This document shows positions 7,800-12,720 of a stretch of DNA of 12,720 nucleotides, piece after piece. This DNA is from Gammaproteobacteria bacterium. GTDB lineage: Bacteria; Pseudomonadota; Gammaproteobacteria; Comchoanobacterales; Comchoanobacteraceae. The position numbers were made by a program, and so were the translations under genes. The stretch spans positions 1 through 12,720 of the forward strand of contig JAQWRO010000035.1 of assembly GCA_029243665.1 (NCBI GenBank), read 5' to 3'. Numbering within the stretch: the first letter of the stretch is position 1; every line of letters starts with the position of its first letter. The notes beneath the pieces were generated by a model. It was not told the DNA's origin. It made no database searches and saw nothing but the letters and a program-made list of their open reading frames with translations.

Positions 7800-8428
7800 T
7801 CCCAAACATATATCCAGTGTTTTAACCATAAAGCATTTTGACATTGTTTAAACTCTTTTTGATAGCGATTACTATTTCTTTGAACTTTTTTCGCTATCAA
7901 ATTTAATTTTTGATCATTTTTTTCATCGTGACGCTTATAACCAGTCATACCTTGATGATAAGCTAAATATAAATGATAACTATCCTTTCGATTAATGTGC
8001 AACTTATAAGATGCTTTATTTAGGTACCATCCTATATAGTCTGTAACATCATCAAAATTTTGCCGAGATTGAAGCCATTTAGTACTTTGTTTTCTGTAAT
8101 CTTCCCATGCTCCATCAATCACTTGTCCATAACCTTTTGCGCTAGTTTCATGTCCCCAAGGTATAAAGTTTAGAACATATTTTTTTCCTGGCCTTGCATT
8201 ATGAGTGAAATTTGATTCTTGAGCCATAACAGACATAATGATTGTCGCATCAATATTATGTTTCTTTTGAGAATGGTATGCGGATCTATACCAATGATAA
8301 TTTTTATTGTAAACCTTACATAAATCATCATTTTTATTTACTTTTTCAGAAGCGCATGAAGAAAGTAAAAAAATTACAAAAAATATTATATATTTTTTTG
8401 AAAAATGTTTGTAAATATAATTGAACAT
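7793..8428 (-). CDS. Putative lytic transglycosylase (SLT-like) lipoprotein
   Basis: Probable peptidoglycan-cleaving lipoprotein. The 211-residue protein has a basic N-terminus, a hydrophobic stretch (13-22) and a lipobox LSSC giving lipidated C25; A26 follows (no aspartate), which favours outer-membrane sorting. The body resembles the SLT fold: IIMSVMAQESNF (63-74) with E71 as the likely catalytic acid, GYGQVIDGAW (99-108) as the GA-GL-Q-like block, and YLAYHQGMTGY (154-164) in place of the usual AYNAG motif. It is downstream of and overlaps mreD by 43 bases, so it belongs to the mreBCD unit; many gammaproteobacteria have a transglycosylase or PBP2/RodA genes in this neighbourhood. Only the ATG at 8428 gives the full signal peptide; no Shine-Dalgarno is visible. 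The 3' end overlaps oxyR by 7 bases. Catalysis is inferred from motifs only. Confidence 0.75.
   Translation of the reverse strand: MFNYIYKHFSKKYIIFFVIFLLSSCASEKVNKNDDLCKVYNKNYHWYRSAYHSQKKHNIDATIIMSVMAQESNFTHNARPGKKYVLNFIPWGHETSAKGYGQVIDGAWEDYRKQSTKWLQSRQNFDDVTDYIGWYLNKASYKLHINRKDSYHLYLAYHQGMTGYKRHDEKNDQKLNLIAKKVQRNSNRYQKEFKQCQNALWLKHWIYVWDY
7858..7901 (+). terminator. Possible oxyR terminator hairpin inside the convergent gene
   Basis: TTTGATAGCGA (7858-7868) and TCGCTATCAAA (7891-7901) are perfect 11-base inverted copies with a 22-base loop, followed on the plus strand by a T-rich stretch (about 7902-7921). It begins 59 bases after the oxyR stop, within the coding region of the opposing lipoprotein gene. 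The long loop and broken T-tract weaken the case. Confidence 0.35.
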
Positions 8429-8730
8429 ATAAATAAGTAAAGTGTTAATAGCGTAGTAAAATCATTACTAGAGTACCCATATAATAGGATGGTATGTAAG
8501 TCTAAAGAATAATAAATAATAGTATTAAATAATAATGTTACAAAAAAACAATAAATAAATTTAGTTTTTAATTTAAAGAAATCGGTTAACAATAAGATAA
8601 GAAAAGCGTTAAACCCTATAAAATTAAAAAAATAAATATCAAGTAAAAATGAAAACAAAAGCAAAAGAATAATTTTTTGATTACGTAAAAAGAATAAACA
8701 AATTAAATTAAACAATAAAATATTTAACAT
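8386..8730 (-). CDS. mreD: Rod shape-determining protein MreD (short)
   Basis: Integral inner-membrane partner of MreC in the elongation machinery (elongasome). The 114-residue product is almost wholly hydrophobic with roughly four membrane segments. The stretch FSFLLDIYFFNFIGFNAF matches the conserved MreD segment with an invariant aspartate and a following G-x-x-A/F. Typical MreD is about 160 residues, so this one appears to lack about a quarter of the length. I chose the ATG at 8730, which overlaps the mreC stop in a TAATG arrangement; a longer frame to 8763 would run inside mreC. The final 43 bases overlap the next gene's signal peptide. Identity rests mainly on position after mreC plus hydrophobicity and that motif. 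Confidence 0.82.
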   Translation of the reverse strand: MLNILLFNLICLFFLRNQKIILLLLFSFLLDIYFFNFIGFNAFLILLLTDFFKLKTKFIYCFFVTLLFNTIIYYSLDLHTILLYGYSSNDFTTLLTLYLFICSIIFTNIFQKNI

Positions 8731-9500
8731 TATGATTTCCAAATCATTGTCCATACTGGACAATTCAAGCCTTCAACAGCTGTTAAGTAATAATGAAATT
8801 GACCTTTTAAATCAATAAACTTTTCACTTACAAAAGCCACAGGAAATCCAGCTGGTTGTTCAGATAGAAATCCAGCCGTATAGAGTGTCTCGTTTTGTAT
8901 CAGATTATTTTTTTGATTTACATAATTAAGTGTTAAATTACTATTTTTATTAACAGTCATTAAGCCTGATACTTGATCATTTTTATTATTCAGTGCAATT
9001 GATGTATCTTTATGATTGATAAACTTTACTAAGCAATAATTATCATTACAATCATTTGCCACCAAACCAATAACACCACGTGAGTGAATAACTATAGAGC
9101 CTTTCTTTAAAAAGGTTTTTTCATCAACTTGTGCATATAAACTATCATTGGTACAGTATCTTGACTTTGCCAATATCCAGTGATCTTTTTCAATTTTATT
9201 TAGGTTAATGGTGTTTAATTGTTCTTTTGTTAAATTATTAGCTTCGCTAATTAAAAGTTTTGATTTTAGCTCATTAATAATTTTTTCTTTTGCTTCTAAG
9301 TCAGAAAATATTTTTTTGTTATTACTTACTGATTTAATGTTTAATTTTAAATAATCTGAAGCAACCATTACTTTCTCAACAAATGTCCAGTGCATCAATG
9401 AAGATATATTGATATAGTATGCTTTTAACAAAAAAATTTGTGTTAAAAGCATACTTATTAGTAAAACATATAGGAACTTTCTATACGTCGTTGAATACAA
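8730..9500 (-). CDS. mreC: Rod shape-determining protein MreC
   Basis: Periplasmic scaffold anchored in the inner membrane that links MreB to the cell-wall elongation enzymes. The 256 residues include one N-terminal membrane helix (about 8-28), a coiled coil (about 65-95, KEKIINELKSKL), then the double beta-barrel domain (about 108-250) with FLKKGSIVIHSRGVIGLV and LYTAGFLSEQPAGFPVAFVSE, the latter matching the family's TSGLGG-FP-G-PVG block. It is shorter than E. coli MreC (367). The start codon is TTG, one base after the mreB stop, supported by AGAGGA 6 bases upstream; the first internal ATG (codon 17) would remove half the membrane helix. The stop overlaps the mreD start (TAATG). A strong hairpin lies within codons 16-29. 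Confidence 0.92.
   Translation of the reverse strand: MYSTTYRKFLYVLLISMLLTQIFLLKAYYINISSLMHWTFVEKVMVASDYLKLNIKSVSNNKKIFSDLEAKEKIINELKSKLLISEANNLTKEQLNTINLNKIEKDHWILAKSRYCTNDSLYAQVDEKTFLKKGSIVIHSRGVIGLVANDCNDNYCLVKFINHKDTSIALNNKNDQVSGLMTVNKNSNLTLNYVNQKNNLIQNETLYTAGFLSEQPAGFPVAFVSEKFIDLKGQFHYYLTAVEGLNCPVWTMIWKS
9416..9455 (-). repeat. Perfect 15-bp inverted repeat within the mreC coding start
   Basis: AGTATGCTTTTAACA (9416... read on either strand) and its exact reverse complement TGTTAAAAGCATACT (9441-9455) are separated by 10 bases (9431-9440). In mRNA this forms a long hairpin 45 bases after the mreC start codon, covering codons 16-29 of the membrane helix and burying the internal ATG. No T-tract follows, so it is not a plain terminator. 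Confidence 0.7.
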
Positions 9501-9501
9501 A

Positions 9502-10590
9502 TTAATCCTCTACTGTCATTTCTTCAGATCCAAATTCTTCTATAAGTTGAAGAATTTTACCACCACCACGAGCAACACAAGTTAACGGGTCATCTGCAAT
9601 AAATACTGGTAAACCAGTATGTTCTGAAATTAGTTTATCAAGGCCATCAAGTAATGCACCACCACCGGTTAACATCATGCCTCTCTCAGCAATATCTGAA
9701 GATAATTCTGGTGGAGCTTCTTCTAGAGCAACACGAATTGCATCTAATACACCATATATTGGCTCCTGCATAGCTTCAGCAATTTCGGTATTGGTAATCC
9801 TAATGTTTTTAGGAACACCTTCTGCAATATGTCTACCACAAATATCAAGAGACTTTTCGACAGTGCCTGGATAGGCTGTGCCAATTTGTGTTTTAAGTTT
9901 TTCTGCTGTAGATTCACCAATCAGAGTTCCAAACTTTCTACGAACATAAGTAATAATACTTTCATCTAAACGATCACCGCCAATTCTGACTGATTGAGCA
10001 TAAACAATTCCGTTTAAAGAAATAATGGCTATCTCAGTAGTACCGCCGCCAATATCAATAACCATAGATCCACCTGGTGAATCAACTGGTAAAGAAGCGC
10101 CAACTGCAGCTGCCATGGGTTCAGTTACCAGAAAAACATCTCTTGCACCAGCACCAATTACTGATTCTCTTATAGCTCTTCGCTCAACTTGTGTTGAACC
10201 ACAAGGAACACAAACTATTACCTTAGGTGAGGCTCTAAAAAATGTTGAAGGCATAATACTGCCAATGAAGCTTTGAAGCATTTTTTCAGTGACATTGAAA
10301 TCAGCAATCACACCATCTTTCATTGGACGGATTGCTGAAATATTACCAGGGGTCCGACCTAGCATTTTCTTTGCTTCTAATCCTACAGCCTTAACTATTT
10401 TTTGTCCTTGTGAATCAATGATTGCAACAACTGAAGGTTCGTTAAGAACAACTTTATTTTGTTCGGGATCAAAAATTAGAGTGTTTGCGGTTCCAAGATC
10501 CATTGCAATTCCTGAACCACCTGAAAATTTGCGAAAATATTTATTTAAGTTGTCTTTGAAAGAAAATAATTTACTGAAATTGTTTAGCAT
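9502..10590 (-). CDS. mreB: Rod shape-determining protein MreB
   Basis: Actin-like ATPase that forms membrane-bound filaments and guides cell-wall synthesis along the cell length. The 362-residue protein contains phosphate-1 DLGTANTLIF (31-40), the VIDIGGGTTEIAI phosphate-2 loop, and the adenosine motif MLTGGGALLDGL near the end. The frame continues 15 codons upstream, but the ATG at 10590 gives the usual MLxxFxxxFS start and has GGAG 10 bases before it. Compared with E. coli (347 residues, DLGTANT at about residue 16) the N-terminus carries about 15 extra residues (FKDNLNKYFRKFSGGSGIA) before the first ATPase strand. First gene of mreB-mreC-mreD-lipoprotein, divergent from gatCAB, an arrangement also found in Pseudomonas. 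Confidence 0.98.
   Translation of the reverse strand: MLNNFSKLFSFKDNLNKYFRKFSGGSGIAMDLGTANTLIFDPEQNKVVLNEPSVVAIIDSQGQKIVKAVGLEAKKMLGRTPGNISAIRPMKDGVIADFNVTEKMLQSFIGSIMPSTFFRASPKVIVCVPCGSTQVERRAIRESVIGAGARDVFLVTEPMAAAVGASLPVDSPGGSMVIDIGGGTTEIAIISLNGIVYAQSVRIGGDRLDESIITYVRRKFGTLIGESTAEKLKTQIGTAYPGTVEKSLDICGRHIAEGVPKNIRITNTEIAEAMQEPIYGVLDAIRVALEEAPPELSSDIAERGMMLTGGGALLDGLDKLISEHTGLPVFIADDPLTCVARGGGKILQLIEEFGSEEMTVED
9506..9511 (-). promoter_or_regulatory. Ribosome binding site deciding the TTG start of mreC
   Basis: AGAGGA on the minus strand has its GAGG 6 bases before the TTG at 9500. It is encoded in the last codons of mreB (…VED stop). It is the main reason for preferring TTG over the internal ATG at codon 17. 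Confidence 0.7.
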
Positions 10591-10610
10591 ATATTTGCTA
10601 CTCCGAAATA

Positions 10611-10639
10611 ATATTAAAGCATTAGTACTACTCAAACAA
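10611..10639 (-). promoter_or_regulatory. Weak candidate promoter for mreB
   Basis: On the minus strand TTGTTT (10634-10639) and TAATAT (10611-10616) are 17 bases apart; an overlapping extended -10, TGcTTTAAT, is also present. The predicted start would fall almost on the Shine-Dalgarno (10601-10604), which makes this choice doubtful. Confidence 0.25.
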
Positions 10640-10658
10640 CTTTATCTTAAATGACTTG

Positions 10659-10687
10659 TTGACACAATGATTATTTATAAGTTAAAT
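10659..10687 (+). promoter_or_regulatory. Candidate sigma-70 promoter of gatCAB
   Basis: A perfect -35 TTGACA (10659-10664) is followed after 17 bases by TTAAAT (10682-10687, 4 of 6). Transcription from about 10694 would leave a leader of only about 15 bases before the gatC ATG at 10709, and would exclude the longer frame beginning at 10667. A small dyad, GTTAAAT (10681-10687) and ATTTAAC (10701-10707), overlaps the -10 and leader. Confidence 0.5.
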
Positions 10688-10708
10688 GTAAGAGTATTGA
10701 ATTTAACC

Positions 10709-11005
10709 ATGATTATAGATAACGACCTTTTAAAACAGCTTTGTGAATCGTCACAACTCGAACTTGATTCAGAAAATGAAGCCAATAGTTCCTCTGATTT
10801 CTTACATAAATTAGAATCCATTGTTCATCTTTTCAAAATCTTGGATGAAACTGATCTTAATGATTCATCAAACAATAACTTACCTTCTCATTTCAGAGAC
10901 GATGTAGTAAATTACGAAGAATTAATATCATACCTCAGCAACACAAAACAATTTAATTCAAACACTCAGATGTTTGAAGTTCCTAAAGTGATAGAAACAG
11001 AATGA
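10709..11005 (+). CDS. gatC: Aspartyl/glutamyl-tRNA amidotransferase subunit C
   Basis: Small subunit that wraps around and stabilises GatA in the GatCAB complex, which converts Glu-tRNA-Gln and/or Asp-tRNA-Asn to the amidated forms. The 98-residue product fits the family (about 95-100): N-terminal helices (IIDNDLLKQLCESSQLEL…), a middle segment with D-E-T-D, the LPSHFRDDVV turn, and the conserved C-terminal FEVPKVIE. I start it at the ATG at 10709, because the candidate promoter lies upstream of it and the family begins here; a TTG at 10697 is an alternative and no strong Shine-Dalgarno marks either. The stop overlaps the gatA start (ATGA), implying coupling. Confidence 0.9.
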   Translation: MIIDNDLLKQLCESSQLELDSENEANSSSDFLHKLESIVHLFKILDETDLNDSSNNNLPSHFRDDVVNYEELISYLSNTKQFNSNTQMFEVPKVIETE

Positions 11006-12450
11006 GCTTTTATACATTACCTGAACAAATTAAACTTCTAAAAAAGAAAGATATCTCATCAAGAGAATTGACTCAAATATACATTGATCAAATTAATAAA
11101 TATAATCAATCAATAAATGCTTTAATTTCATTCGATGCAGATAAAGTTCTTGCGCAAGCAGATCAAGCAGACAAAATAATTGCTAATAATGAATCTACTT
11201 CATTAACTGGGATCCCAATTGTACACAAAGATAATTTATGTACTAAAGATTTTATGACAACTGCAGGGTCGAGAATTTTAAAAGACTTTGTGCCACCTTA
11301 TAATGCACATGTTGTTCAGCAAACAATTAATGCCGGGATGATTTCTATTGGCAAAGCTAGCTGTGATGAATTTGCTATGGGCTCAACGAATGAAACGAGT
11401 TATTTTGGACGCGTCCTAAATCCATATTGTTTCAAACATGTCCCAGGTGGAAGCTCCGGTGGATCTGGTGCTGCTGTTGCTGCAAATTTTGCACCACTTG
11501 CAACTGGTTCAGATACAGGTGGCTCTGTGAGACAACCTGCATCATTTTGTAATTTAACAGGCTTAAAGCCCACCTACGGTTTGGTATCAAGATTTGGCTT
11601 AATTGCATTTGCATCTAGCTTGGATCAAGTTGGACCTATGGCAAGATCAGCTTTTGACTGTGCTCATCTTATGGATGTTATTTCTGGATATGATCCAAAA
11701 GACTCTACAAGTAGCAAACACAAAAAAATTTCTTTTGTTAAAACAATTAATCAAATGAGCCCAAAAAAACTTACTATTGGTATTCCTAGACAGCTTGACG
11801 ATATCAAATTTGATTCATCCGTAATGAAATCTTTTGAAAATACAATTAATACGTTTAAGCAACTTGGACATGAAATTAAATCAATTAATCTTAATACACT
11901 TAAATATGCTGTTCCTGCATATTATGTGATTGCACCTGCCGAGGCTGCTTCAAACTTGTCACGTTATAATGGATCCCTTTATGGACATCGTGCGGAATCA
12001 AATACTCTCGATGAAATGTATAAAAAAACACGTTCGCAAGGTTTTGGCAATGAAGTAAAACGACGTATTTTAGTCGGAAATTTTGTATTGTCTAAAGGTT
12101 TTCAGGGACAATATTATGAGAAAGCGCTTAATGTAAAGACATTATTTGCCCATGAATTTTCTAATTTATTCGAAGACATTGATTTTATAATAACACCAAC
12201 AACATCTTCCAAACCTTTAACATTTAATCACTTTTCTGACCCAGTCAAATTATATGAGACTGATGCATTAACGATACCTGCTAACTTAGTTGGTTTACCT
12301 GCTGTGTCTTTTCAAGGTGGATTTGATGGTGATCTACCTATTGGCATCCAACTGATTGGTCGCAAATATTCAGATCCAGAGCTTTTAAGTGCAGTGCACC
12401 ATTTTCAACAGCATACTGATTTCCATCTTCAACAACCTAAAATGAAATAA
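11002..12450 (+). CDS. gatA: Aspartyl/glutamyl-tRNA amidotransferase subunit A
   Basis: Amidase subunit of GatCAB that hydrolyses glutamine and channels ammonia to GatB. The 482 residues match the family. The Ser-cisSer-Lys triad of the amidase signature family is intact: K76 in VHKDNL, S151 in GGSSGGSGAA and nucleophile S175 in SDTGGSVRQPA, with the surrounding TGLKPTYGLVSRFGLIAFASSLDQVGP block conserved. It starts within the gatC stop (ATGA, 4-base overlap) and is followed by gatB after 10 bases. Presence of the complex implies that Gln-tRNA or Asn-tRNA (or both) is made by the indirect route in this organism. Confidence 0.98.
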   Translation: MSFYTLPEQIKLLKKKDISSRELTQIYIDQINKYNQSINALISFDADKVLAQADQADKIIANNESTSLTGIPIVHKDNLCTKDFMTTAGSRILKDFVPPYNAHVVQQTINAGMISIGKASCDEFAMGSTNETSYFGRVLNPYCFKHVPGGSSGGSGAAVAANFAPLATGSDTGGSVRQPASFCNLTGLKPTYGLVSRFGLIAFASSLDQVGPMARSAFDCAHLMDVISGYDPKDSTSSKHKKISFVKTINQMSPKKLTIGIPRQLDDIKFDSSVMKSFENTINTFKQLGHEIKSINLNTLKYAVPAYYVIAPAEAASNLSRYNGSLYGHRAESNTLDEMYKKTRSQGFGNEVKRRILVGNFVLSKGFQGQYYEKALNVKTLFAHEFSNLFEDIDFIITPTTSSKPLTFNHFSDPVKLYETDALTIPANLVGLPAVSFQGGFDGDLPIGIQLIGRKYSDPELLSAVHHFQQHTDFHLQQPKMK

Positions 12451-12460
12451 GGTCTAATTT

Positions 12461-12720
12461 ATGAGCCAACCTATCGTAACTATCGGTCTTGAAGTTCATG
12501 TACAATTAAAGACTAAAACTAAACTCTTTTCATCGTCCCCTGCAAAGTTTGGTGACCCACCTAATTCAAACATGTCTATAATTGATATGGGTCTTCCTGG
12601 GGTGCTCCCAGTATTGAATAAAGAAGCAGTTGTGTTAGCAATTATGCTTAATAAAGGCTTGAATGCAAAACTTAATAAAAAATCAATTTTTGCAAGAAAA
12701 AATTATTTTTATCCAGATTT
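12461..12720 (+). CDS. gatB: Aspartyl/glutamyl-tRNA amidotransferase subunit B, 3' end missing
   Basis: Subunit that binds the mischarged tRNA and activates its carboxyl group with ATP before amidation. The first 86 codons are in the window, too few for the catalytic core to be judged complete. The start MSQPIVTIGLEVHVQL followed by TKTKLFSSSP, NSNMSIIDMGLPGVLPVLN and FARKNYFYPD is the characteristic GatB N-terminus, including the metal-region histidine (H13). AAGG lies 8 bases before the ATG. Third gene of gatCAB, running off the right edge. Confidence 0.97.
   Translation, partial: MSQPIVTIGLEVHVQLKTKTKLFSSSPAKFGDPPNSNMSIIDMGLPGVLPVLNKEAVVLAIMLNKGLNAKLNKKSIFARKNYFYPD

Noticed and set aside
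8242..8424. Plus-strand open frame opposite the lipoprotein gene
   Set aside because: Antisense to a gene with a clear lipobox and SLT-like motifs; no start signal.
8731..8763. Longer mreD start at 8763
   Set aside because: Would overlap mreC by 34 bases; the TAATG junction at 8730 is the usual coupled arrangement and the family begins near there.
9102..9125. CCTTT…AAAGG hairpin followed by T residues, plus strand, opposite mreC
   Set aside because: Only 5 paired bases and no plus-strand transcript is expected there.
9603..9620. Palindrome ATACTGGT-aa-ACCAGTAT within mreB
   Set aside because: An 8-base arm is expected several times by chance in a window of this size and it lies in ordinary coding sequence.
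10025..10276. Open frame on the plus strand opposite mreB (others at 9677-9874 and 10289-10654)
   Set aside because: Antisense shadows of a strongly conserved gene; no family resemblance, no ribosome binding site and low-complexity products.
10667..10708. Longer gatC start at 10667
   Set aside because: Falls between the -35 and -10 of the best promoter and adds residues absent from the family.
1..12720. Search by eye for CRISPR repeats, insertion-sequence ends, phage or toxin-antitoxin genes and a dif site
   Set aside because: None seen; base composition and gene content are uniform across the window.

Overview
This window is a compact, AT-rich (about two-thirds A+T by eye) piece of a gammaproteobacterial chromosome made almost entirely of core genes. 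Three local gene orders point to Gammaproteobacteria: trxB divergent from ftsK-lolA-...-serS, mreBCD divergent from gatCAB, and a LysR regulator closely resembling OxyR. Only about 390 of 12,720 bases lie outside genes, and many neighbouring genes overlap. That density, the short FtsK, MreC and MreD proteins, and the absence of lrp and rarA from their usual places (E. coli order trxB, lrp, ftsK, lolA, rarA, serS) suggest a streamlined or reduced genome. I cannot name the genus from the sequence alone.

Layout, left to right: (1) the 3' part of a cation diffusion facilitator gene (+), converging with a four-gene minus-strand operon ftsK-lolA-serS-dapA (843-5651); (2) a 110-base divergent control region, then trxB (+); (3) a tRNA-Arg(ACG) gene on the minus strand, then a 145-base control region and an oxyR-type regulator (+); (4) a minus-strand operon mreB-mreC-mreD-lipoprotein (7793-10590), whose last gene encodes a putative lytic transglycosylase-like lipoprotein that converges with oxyR; (5) a 118-base divergent control region, then gatC-gatA-gatB (+), with gatB running off the right edge.

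Functional themes: envelope growth and division (MreBCD, the transglycosylase-like lipoprotein, FtsK, the lipoprotein chaperone LolA, and DapA, which feeds the diaminopimelate/lysine pathway); translation (SerS, tRNA-Arg, GatCAB transamidase); and thiol redox (TrxB next to an OxyR-like regulator).

The observations most worth a second look are: the OxyR-like protein keeps the peroxide-reactive cysteine (C200) but has leucine where the resolving cysteine is expected; a perfect 15-bp inverted repeat lies inside the start of mreC, which itself begins with TTG; the mreD 3' end and the lipoprotein 5' end overlap by 43 bases; and MreB carries an extended N-terminus. I found no insertion sequence, CRISPR array, phage gene or clearly new multi-gene system.
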